Positions 54,737 to 62,147 of a stretch of DNA of 64,000 bases are shown one piece after another. Positions within the stretch are counted from its first letter, which is position 1. Each line of letters begins with the position of its first letter. The stretch is from Sphingomonas yabuuchiae. GTDB lineage: Bacteria > Pseudomonadota > Alphaproteobacteria > Sphingomonadales > Sphingomonadaceae. The position numbers and the translations under genes are program-made. Where the stretch lies: assembly GCF_001477495.1 (NCBI RefSeq), contig NZ_LDTF01000029.1, positions 1 to 64,000 of the forward strand, given 5' to 3'. The notes beneath the pieces were generated by a model that saw only the letters and a program-made list of their open reading frames with translations, had not been told where the DNA came from and did no database searches.

Positions 54737-54923
54737 CCTGCGTCTCCGCCAACCGGGCCGCCGCCATCAGCCCCTCCCCGGTGGCACGCGCCGCGGCGGG
54801 CGTCATCGCCACCGCCACGCCATTGGGCCCGTCGAGCATGACGATCCCGCACTCGGCGGTCGCCACGCCCGCATCGTGATGGACGCCATGATAGGGGCTG
54901 CCCGGATCGTCGAGCGGGGTCAT
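54723..54923 (-). CDS. 66-residue protein coupled to the Crp/Fnr gene, unknown function
   Basis: ATG 54923 overlaps the Crp/Fnr stop (ATGA). The product begins MTPLDDPGSPYHGVHHDAGV and continues ECGIVMLDGPNGVAVAMTP, then a helical C-terminus rich in A and E (ARATGEGLMAAARLAE). It looks like a small folded beta-alpha protein with two histidines and one cysteine; no family was recognised. Coupling to the regulator suggests a shared role. The stop lies in a 15-bp tandem duplication. Confidence 0.65.
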   Translation of the reverse strand: MTPLDDPGSPYHGVHHDAGVATAECGIVMLDGPNGVAVAMTPAAARATGEGLMAAARLAETQGGTE

Positions 54924-55711
54924 GCGCCCGGCTTGTCCAGGGTCGGGCCGCCACCATAGAGATAGCCGGGATCGAAATCGGCGAGCGCCGCCAGCATGTC
55001 GAGGTCGAGGATATGCGCCTCCCCACTGCGGAAGGTCATGAGGCCCCGCTCGCGCAGCGAACGAAGCACGCGGTTGAGGTGCACCGGGGTGATCCCCGCT
55101 GCCTCGGCCAGATCAATCTGGGTCACCGGGAAGCGGAACACGCCGTCGCGAACCAGATCGACCATGGCGAGGCGCGCGTGCAGCTCGCAGAACAGATGCG
55201 CGACGCGGCCATCGGCCTCCAGCCGACCCAGCCGGAACACCCATTCCCGGTGCATCGCCGCGTCGAGCAGCGTCGAGAACCATAACAACCGGGTCAGCCG
55301 GGGATAGCCCGCGACGATCCGTTCCAGCCGATCGTGCCCCGCCAGCGCGACCCGTACAGGGGTCAGCGTGGCGACGTCGTGATCCAGGTGGCGCATGGCA
55401 AAGCCGTGCAGATCGACGAAATCGCCGGGGACATGAAAGGCGACGATCTGGCGGTTTCCCTGTCGGTCGTCCATATATCGACACATCACGCCTTCCAGCA
55501 GCAAACTGCTGTACCGCACCCGTTCGTCCCGGCGGATGACGATGGTGCGGGCGGGAATGGTACGAACCTCGTCGATGCTGTCCTCCAGCATCGCGACATC
55601 CTCCGCCGTCATGGTGTCGCGGCCCCGCCCCTTGAGGAACAACTCCGTCAGCGGCGGCCCGTCATCGGCCCGCCTTTGCTCCCGTCGCGTATCGATTGCG
55701 GAAACCGACAT
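54920..55711 (-). CDS. Crp/Fnr-family transcriptional regulator
   Basis: 263 residues. The cyclic-nucleotide-binding-like barrel is at about 45-160 (RTIVIRRDERVRYSSLLLEG; IVAFHVPGDFVDLHGFAMRH), and the HTH_Crp domain at about 180-245 (PVTQIDLAEAAGITPVHLNR then VLRSLRERGLMTFRSGEAH). No CxxC or Fnr-type cysteine cluster is visible, and the effector contact residues of CAP are not kept, so the signal is unknown. The start is ATG 55711, 78 bp from the DUF475 gene, which is on the same strand upstream. It is coupled to a 66-residue gene. Confidence 0.87.
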   Translation of the reverse strand: MSVSAIDTRREQRRADDGPPLTELFLKGRGRDTMTAEDVAMLEDSIDEVRTIPARTIVIRRDERVRYSSLLLEGVMCRYMDDRQGNRQIVAFHVPGDFVDLHGFAMRHLDHDVATLTPVRVALAGHDRLERIVAGYPRLTRLLWFSTLLDAAMHREWVFRLGRLEADGRVAHLFCELHARLAMVDLVRDGVFRFPVTQIDLAEAAGITPVHLNRVLRSLRERGLMTFRSGEAHILDLDMLAALADFDPGYLYGGGPTLDKPGA

Positions 55712-55789
55712 GACCTGTCCCTCGCCCAGCGTTTGGAGAGGAAATCCCCCGCATGGGCAAAGTGTTCCGCAAGCGACATGATCGCGGCG

Positions 55790-56878
55790 TCAATCGCCGA
55801 TCGGCTTACCCGCCGCCTGCACCGGATCACCGCCATGCGACAGATCCTGCGGCGCCTTGCGGTTGCTGCGGACCGACGCCCAGAAAGCCAGACCGATCAG
55901 CGTCGCGCCGATCAGGCCGGTGATCGTCTCCGGGATGTGGAATCGCACCGACAGCAGCATGATCGTCGCCAGCGCCACGATGGCGTAGAAGGCACCATGC
56001 TCCAGATAGCGATATTGCGCGAGCGTGCCGTGATCGACCAGCATGATCGTCATCGAACGGACAAACATCGCCCCGATGCCCAGCCCCAGCGCGATGATGA
56101 ACAGGTTGTTCGACAGCGCGAACGCACCGATCACCCCGTCGAACGAGAAGCTGGCGTCCAGCACTTCCAGATACAGGAATGCGGCGAAGCCCGACCGTGC
56201 CGCCGCCCCCGTCGCCGCATCGCCGTCGCTGCCCAACAGCACGCCGATGGCGTGGACCGCGATATAGGTCAGCAGGCCGAAAATGCCCGAGGTGATGAAG
56301 GTCATTGCGTCATCGGCCGGGATGAACCGCGAAATGGCGTATAGCGCCAGCAGGACAATGCCGGTCGCCAGCCCCGAAATGTCCCGGAGCGCGGCCAATG
56401 GGCGTTCGATCACGGGCAGCCAATGCTCCTCCTTCTCGTCGTCGAGGAAGAAGTTCAGGCCGACCATGGCCAGGAAGCTGCCGCCGAAACCGGAAATACC
56501 GACATGGGCGGAGGTGATGATCTGCTCATAACGCACCGGATCGCCCGCCGCGAGTTTCACCGCCTCGATCGGTCCCAGATGCGCGGCGATGGCGACGATG
56601 GCGAGCGGGAAGACGATACGCATCCCGAACACGGCGATGATGATGCCCCAGGTGAGGAAACGGTGGCGCCATTTGTCGTCCATGTCGCGCAGCACGGTCG
56701 CATTGACGACGGCATTGTCGAAGGACAGCGACACTTCCAGCACGCCGAGGACCAGCACGATCCACAGGACGCCCAGCGTGCCGGGGACCGTCCCCGTGCT
56801 CTGAAAGCCCAGCCAGGCGGCGATGGCCAGGCAGAGCAATGTGAACAGAAGCGATCCCTTATAGTATTTCAAAAACAA
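55790..56878 (-). CDS. DUF475 family integral membrane protein (TerC superfamily-like)
   Basis: 362 residues, about nine hydrophobic helices. VLGVLEVSLSFDNAVVNATV and YLEVLDASFSFDGVIGAFAL are two inverted copies of the acidic membrane signature (SFDNA and SFDGV), as in TerC-like metal transporters. The start is TTG 56878 (reading MFLKYYKGSLL, matching family N-termini), behind GGGGGA. TerC relatives move manganese or protect against tellurite; the substrate here is unknown. The family has one gene per genome in many bacteria. Confidence 0.88.
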   Translation of the reverse strand: MFLKYYKGSLLFTLLCLAIAAWLGFQSTGTVPGTLGVLWIVLVLGVLEVSLSFDNAVVNATVLRDMDDKWRHRFLTWGIIIAVFGMRIVFPLAIVAIAAHLGPIEAVKLAAGDPVRYEQIITSAHVGISGFGGSFLAMVGLNFFLDDEKEEHWLPVIERPLAALRDISGLATGIVLLALYAISRFIPADDAMTFITSGIFGLLTYIAVHAIGVLLGSDGDAATGAAARSGFAAFLYLEVLDASFSFDGVIGAFALSNNLFIIALGLGIGAMFVRSMTIMLVDHGTLAQYRYLEHGAFYAIVALATIMLLSVRFHIPETITGLIGATLIGLAFWASVRSNRKAPQDLSHGGDPVQAAGKPIGD

Positions 56879-57032
56879 CTGCTGGTCCCCCGTCCCTGTC
56901 CGATTTGACGCATGGCGCTCCGACGATCGGGTCTAAAGTCCGGCTCGTCGGATTTGTTCAATCGGGCTCAGGCCCTATCGCGTCGAAGAGGCGGCGGGAC
57001 AAGTCGGGATCAGGCCGCCCAGGGCGCGGGCA

Positions 57033-57818
57033 TCAGATACGGGCGTCGTTGCCGATCAGCTGTTCGGAGATACACGTCGCGGTCGCGCGCAGCGCCGCCA
57101 GCGCCTGGTCGACGTCCACCGTCGCATCGGTGATGCGGATAAAGGGCACGGTCAGCACGGCGACGGCGCGACCCCCGCGCATGATCGGCACGGCGAGTTC
57201 GACCATGCCGGGCAATTCTGCGCTGTCCATCTGCGCATAACCCTGTGCCCGAAACCGCTCGACGGTAACGAGCAGGCATTCACGGCGCTGGTCCGACAGC
57301 GGCGGATCGAACAGGCTGTCCCATTCGGCCCGGGTCTGATCCGGCTGAAAGGCATATAGCACCTGCCCCGACGCGGTTTCATGGATCGGGCGGCGATAGC
57401 CGACACGCACCGAAAAGCCGACCGAGGTGTTGGCCTCCATCCGCGCGATGACCGAGGATGCCCCACCGGAGGGAATGGCGAGATAGCAGGACTGGCCGAT
57501 CCGGTCGGAGAGCATCCGCATTTCGGGCAGCGCCTGCTCCATCAGACTGCGCACCGGCGGACGCTTCAACCCCAGATGGAACAGACGCGAGGTCATGACA
57601 TAGCCGTCCGACCCCTGCGAGACATAGCCGCGATGTTCCAGCACCTGGATCATCCGGAACAGCTCGCCGGTCGACCGCCCGAGACGGTTGACGATCGCGC
57701 TCATCGTCAAGGGAAGGTCCTCGGCGGCCAGCAGCTCCAAGATGTCGAGCCCTTTTTCCAACGCCGGAGCGCGGTAGAGCCGCTTATCGTCCAAAACGGC
57801 TGGCGGTTCGCTGGCCAA
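57033..57818 (-). CDS. IclR-family transcriptional regulator
   Basis: 261 residues. The winged helix at about 18-75 (ALEKGLDILELLAAEDLPLT; LGRSTGELFRMIQVLEHRGY) is followed by the IclR effector domain (GQSCYLAIPSGGASSVIARM; RRPIHETASGQVLYAF; VELAVPIMRGGRAVAVLTVP, the last a family hallmark). The start is ATG 57818. It is 121 bp after the end of the phosphotransferase gene on the same strand and could control that operon or an acid or sugar catabolic gene elsewhere. The gap contains no recognisable site. Confidence 0.88.
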   Translation of the reverse strand: MASEPPAVLDDKRLYRAPALEKGLDILELLAAEDLPLTMSAIVNRLGRSTGELFRMIQVLEHRGYVSQGSDGYVMTSRLFHLGLKRPPVRSLMEQALPEMRMLSDRIGQSCYLAIPSGGASSVIARMEANTSVGFSVRVGYRRPIHETASGQVLYAFQPDQTRAEWDSLFDPPLSDQRRECLLVTVERFRAQGYAQMDSAELPGMVELAVPIMRGGRAVAVLTVPFIRITDATVDVDQALAALRATATCISEQLIGNDARI

Positions 57819-57939
57819 AAATTCCCTCCGTCCCGGTCACCGTCGAATGCGACCGTCATCAACTCTCATGGTCCGAGAATCCGGCCTATATCGTCTACAT
57901 ATCGGGCGGCAATATGATTAACGTCAGAATGACAGTGAT

Positions 57940-59643
57940 TTAATCAATCAGAATGTGGACGATGTCGGGCGCTACCATCGCCACCGCCCGAGCCTCGTCC
58001 GGACTCGTTCCGGCCTTTCGGGCCGGGTCGGCGAGCACGATACGCCACCGTCCGGCATGGTGGCTGGCCGAGACGATATTGTCGGCGCCGCCCATCGCCC
58101 GGACCAGCGTATCCGGCAGACTGATCTGCGCGGTAGCGGCTGCTTCCCGGACCGGCGCGGCCGTCACCGGAGCCGCCGCGCGGAGGGTGGCGGCGATCGG
58201 CCCGGACTCGACGGCGGCACGCATTTCCATCGCCACCGCGTCGGCGATCGGACCCAGCACGACCTGAACGCCGCTGGGCGAAGGACGCAGGATACCCCGC
58301 GCGCCGAGCCGCTTGAGCGCGGGTTCGTCGACCTGGGCGGGATCGACCACGATCAGGCGCAGGCGGGTGGTGCAGGCCGCGATCTCGCTGAGGTTGGTGC
58401 TGCCGCCCATCGCCGCGACAAAGGAAGCCCCGCGCCCGCCGGCGATCTCGGTGGCCTCGCCCTCCGCCGCCGCCTCGACCTCACGGCCCGGCGTCTGCAG
58501 GTTCCAACGGCGGATCGCGAAGCGGAACACGGCGTAATAGATCAGCGCATAGACCGCGCCGATCGGCAACAGCATCAGCGGCTTGGTCGCCTTGCCGAAA
58601 TTGATGACGTAATCGAACAGACCGGCCGAGAAGGTATAGCCCAGCCGCACGCCCAGCGCGTTCATCAACGCTTCCGACAGGCCGGTCAGGACCGCGTGGA
58701 AGGCATAGAGGACCGGCGCGAGGAACATGAAGCTGAACTCGATCGGCTCGGTCACGCCGGTCAGGAACGACATCAGCGCCAGGCTGAACAGCATGCCCCC
58801 AACCGCCTTTTTCCGTTCGGGGAGGGCTTCATGATACATGGCCAGACAGGCGGCGGGCAGGCCGAACATCATGACGGGGAAGAAGCCGCTCATGAACGCG
58901 CCAGCCGTCGGATCGCCCGCGAAGAAGCGGGTCAGGTCGCCGGTCTTGCCCTGATAATCGCCGACCACGAAATAGGCGACGGTGTTCAGGATGTGATGCA
59001 GGCCGGTCACGACCAGCAGGCGGTTGAGCACGCCAAAGGCGAACAGCCCCAGCCCGCCCGCCTGGACGATGCCCTGGCTCATGGCGTCGATGCCCGCATT
59101 GACCGGGCCGAAGGCCACGCCCAGCAGCGCCGCGAGACCCAGGCCAGCAATGCCCGAGATGATCGGCACGAAGCGACGGCCGCCGAAAAAGGCCAGATAT
59201 TCGGGCATCTTGATGGTGGCGAAGCGGTTATAGAAATTGCCGCCGATGAGCCCCGCGACGATGCCGACCGGCACGTCGAACCGGTGGACCGACTTGGTCC
59301 GCCACGCCGCCTCTACGGTCGCGGCGATATCCTTGGCCAATCCGGCTCCCGTCCCGGCGGGCGGCACGATCAGCGTCTCTGCGCCCTTGATGGTGACGAG
59401 GTAGCAGGTGACGCCCGCCAGCGCCGCCGCGCCATTGCCGTCGCGGGCAAAGGCGGTGGCGACGCCGACCGCGAACAACAGGCCAAGATTGTCGAAGATC
59501 GCATTGCCCGCATTCGCCATGAAGGCGATGTTGAGCAGGTCGGGCTGGCCCAGCCGGAGCAACAGGCCCGCGACCGGCAGCACCGCGATGGGCAGCATGA
59601 GCGCCCGCCCGAGCGATTGGATGGTGGCCATGGGCGAGCTCAT
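57940..59643 (-). CDS. nagE: PTS sugar transporter IIC-IIB with a second, degenerate IIB domain (NagE-like)
   Basis: 567 residues from ATG 59643, which overlaps the stop of the upstream PTS gene (ATGA). Residues 1-380 are the membrane IIC domain of the glucose/N-acetylglucosamine family, with GLHHILN at 215-221 and TEPIEFSFMF at 298-307. IIB follows at about 405-480 with phospho-Cys424 in EIAACTTRLRL. From about 510 to the end a second IIB-like domain (AMGGADNIVSASHHAGRWRI) has no cysteine at the matching place. N-acetylglucosamine is the likeliest substrate by family; glucose is possible. No IIA domain is present because it is supplied by the partner. Confidence 0.88.
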   Translation of the reverse strand: MSSPMATIQSLGRALMLPIAVLPVAGLLLRLGQPDLLNIAFMANAGNAIFDNLGLLFAVGVATAFARDGNGAAALAGVTCYLVTIKGAETLIVPPAGTGAGLAKDIAATVEAAWRTKSVHRFDVPVGIVAGLIGGNFYNRFATIKMPEYLAFFGGRRFVPIISGIAGLGLAALLGVAFGPVNAGIDAMSQGIVQAGGLGLFAFGVLNRLLVVTGLHHILNTVAYFVVGDYQGKTGDLTRFFAGDPTAGAFMSGFFPVMMFGLPAACLAMYHEALPERKKAVGGMLFSLALMSFLTGVTEPIEFSFMFLAPVLYAFHAVLTGLSEALMNALGVRLGYTFSAGLFDYVINFGKATKPLMLLPIGAVYALIYYAVFRFAIRRWNLQTPGREVEAAAEGEATEIAGGRGASFVAAMGGSTNLSEIAACTTRLRLIVVDPAQVDEPALKRLGARGILRPSPSGVQVVLGPIADAVAMEMRAAVESGPIAATLRAAAPVTAAPVREAAATAQISLPDTLVRAMGGADNIVSASHHAGRWRIVLADPARKAGTSPDEARAVAMVAPDIVHILID

Positions 59644-62090
59644 GCGCCGATCTCCTGAAGCATGTTCGTGATGTGCGCGCGGACCGCCGCCGCCGAGGGG
59701 AGCGCCAGCGCGGCAATCGCGGCGGCACGGCATTTTACCATGTCGAGCTTGCCGACCAGCGCCTTGATCGCCGCGACCCGTGCCGGGGGCACCGACAATT
59801 CGGTGACGCCGAGACCCAATAGGATCGGAACCGCCAGACGGTCAGCGGCCAGCGAGCCGCATACGCCGACCGGCGTGTCATGCTTGGCCGCGCCGTCGCA
59901 GGTCGTGCCGATCAGCCGCAGCACGGCCGGATGGAGCCCGTCGACGCCCGCCGCCACCGCCGCGTTGCCGCGATCCATGGCAAGCGTATATTGGGTCAGG
60001 TCGTTCGTACCGATCGAGAAGAAGTCCGCCTTACGCGCGAGAATATCAGCGGAAATTGCGGCGGCTGGAGTTTCGATCATGACACCGACCTCGGCCTTTC
60101 CGCCCTGCCGCTCGACGACGGCGCGAACCGCCTCCAGCTCGGACAGGCTGGCGATCATCGGCGCCATGATCCGGCACGGCTGGCGCACCGCCAGGATCGC
60201 GCCGACCTGATCTTCCAGCAGTTGCGGATCGGCGAGCGACACGCGGATGCCGCGCAGGCCCAGCGCCGGATTCTCCTCGACGGGCAGGTCCATATAGGGC
60301 GCAGGCTTGTCACCGCCCACGTCAAGCAGGCGGACGATCATCGGCCGGTCACCCAGCGCATCGGCGATCGCCTGATAGTCGCGGGCCTGTTCGTCGCGGG
60401 TCGGCGCGGTCGCGCGCTCCAGGAACAGGAATTCGGTGCGCAACAGGCCGCAGCCCTCGGCACCCTCGGCCACCGCCGCCTCAGCATCGGCGACCGAGCC
60501 GAGATTGGCGAACATCTCGATCCGGGTGCCGTCCGCCATGCGGCAGGGCCCTTGCGCGACGCGCGCGGCCTGCATCTCGGCCTTGCGGCGGGCGATGGTG
60601 TCGCGCACCTGATCTTGGGCCTCGGCATCGGGTTCGGGATCGATCAGGCCGCGATCGGCATCGAGCACGATGACCCGGCCATCCTCCAACGCGGCCAGCG
60701 GCTCACCGAAAGCCACCGCCATGGGCAGCCCCATGCCCGCCGCCAGGATCGCGGCGTGCGAGGTTGGCCCGCCCTTGACCAGCGCGATGCCCGCCACGAC
60801 GGCGGCGTCGAGTGCCGCGACCTGGCTGGGCAGCAGATCCTCGGCGACCAGGATCGCACCGCTCGGCACGCTCGGCCCTTCGATCGGCAGGCCCGCAAGA
60901 GCGGCGAGCACATGGCGTTCCAGATCGCGCAGATCGTCGGCGCGCTCGGCGATGCGGCGGTCGCCGCTCGACAGCAGGACGGCGACCTGTTCGGTGATCG
61001 CTTCCTGCCACGCCACGCCCGCGCTCATGCCCCGGCCGATCGCGGCCAAAGCGGCGTCGGTCAGCGTCGGATCGGCCAGCATCGCGCCATGCGCGGCCAT
61101 CACCCCGCCGCGTGCGCCACCGGCGGCGGCGGCCCGCGCCAGCCCCTCGCGCACGGTGTCGAGCGCTTCGTTCAGTCGGGTGCGCTCTTCCTCCTCCGTA
61201 CCCGCCTGCGTCTCGACCGGAATGGCGGCACGGGTCAGCCGGTGGATCGGCCCGACCGCGAGCCCCGGCGCGGCGGGCACACCGCCCAGCCCCGGCCCCT
61301 CGCCGCGTACAGGCTCGGGCACATCGACCGGCGTTTCCTCCGGCGTGGCGTCGTTCAGGAAAGCGATGACCTCGGCCAGGGCAGCGGCGGCCTGCGCCCC
61401 GCTCGCCTGGATCCGGACAGTCGTGCCATGGCCCAGACCCAGCCCGAGCAGACCGACTGCGCTCAGCGCCGAGGCATGGCGGTCGCCGTGATACAGGGTG
61501 ACGCGCGCATCATGCTTGCGGACTGCCTCGACCAGCCGGGCGGCGGGACGGGCGTGCAGGCCGTGCGACAGCGCGACGACCGTTTCCTCGATCAGCATCA
61601 CGCCATCGGTGTCGGCTTCGGCGGCCTCGACGCCCAGCGGCACGACGCGCAGCAGCGGATCGCCGACCACAACCAGCCCCTTGGCGATGGGCTCGACGGC
61701 ATAGCGGGTGGCATCGGCGACGATGATCGGCGTGACGACGGCGGGGGCGTTCTGGACCAGATAATCGAGGTTGAAGCGGATCAGCGGCTGACCCGCCAAC
61801 ACCTTCGCGCCCGCCTTCACCTGCGGGGTCAGCCCCTTGCCGCCCAGCGACACCGTGTCGATGCCGATATGGCAGATCAGTTCATAGCCGTCGGTGCTGC
61901 GCAGCGTGACCGCATGGCCAGCCTCATGCACGGTCAGCACGGTCGCGTCGCAGGGGGCGCAAAGCGCGTCGTTGACCGGATCGATCGCAACACCGTCGCC
62001 CAGCATCTTTTCGGCAAAGACCGGGTCCGGCACCTGGGGGAGCGGCGTCACCCAGCCGGCCAGCGGGGCATAAACGGTCAGGTCACTCAT
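59640..62090 (-). CDS. nagF: PTS IIA-HPr-enzyme I fusion protein (NagF/FPr-like)
   Basis: 816 residues with three phospho-carrier domains in order: glucose-type IIA (about 1-150; His74 in LICHIGIDTVSLGGKG), HPr (about 165-250; His179 in LSHGLHARPAARLVEAV), and enzyme I (about 270-816; His445 in KGGPTSHAAILAAGMGLPMA, then PEP-binding GLLRTEFLFLER and FSIGTNDLTQYTLAMDRGN and VCGSLAAD). It takes phosphate from phosphoenolpyruvate and passes it to the IIB Cys424 of the adjacent transporter. With NagE it forms a complete two-protein system. The start is ATG 62090, 57 bp after the GH2 gene. Confidence 0.94.
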   Translation of the reverse strand: MSDLTVYAPLAGWVTPLPQVPDPVFAEKMLGDGVAIDPVNDALCAPCDATVLTVHEAGHAVTLRSTDGYELICHIGIDTVSLGGKGLTPQVKAGAKVLAGQPLIRFNLDYLVQNAPAVVTPIIVADATRYAVEPIAKGLVVVGDPLLRVVPLGVEAAEADTDGVMLIEETVVALSHGLHARPAARLVEAVRKHDARVTLYHGDRHASALSAVGLLGLGLGHGTTVRIQASGAQAAAALAEVIAFLNDATPEETPVDVPEPVRGEGPGLGGVPAAPGLAVGPIHRLTRAAIPVETQAGTEEEERTRLNEALDTVREGLARAAAAGGARGGVMAAHGAMLADPTLTDAALAAIGRGMSAGVAWQEAITEQVAVLLSSGDRRIAERADDLRDLERHVLAALAGLPIEGPSVPSGAILVAEDLLPSQVAALDAAVVAGIALVKGGPTSHAAILAAGMGLPMAVAFGEPLAALEDGRVIVLDADRGLIDPEPDAEAQDQVRDTIARRKAEMQAARVAQGPCRMADGTRIEMFANLGSVADAEAAVAEGAEGCGLLRTEFLFLERATAPTRDEQARDYQAIADALGDRPMIVRLLDVGGDKPAPYMDLPVEENPALGLRGIRVSLADPQLLEDQVGAILAVRQPCRIMAPMIASLSELEAVRAVVERQGGKAEVGVMIETPAAAISADILARKADFFSIGTNDLTQYTLAMDRGNAAVAAGVDGLHPAVLRLIGTTCDGAAKHDTPVGVCGSLAADRLAVPILLGLGVTELSVPPARVAAIKALVGKLDMVKCRAAAIAALALPSAAAVRAHITNMLQEIGA

Positions 62091-62147
62091 CGCACGTCAC
62101 TTTCGCCAAACTGCATTCCTTCCCCGTGAGCGTCCCTACGCGCGCCT

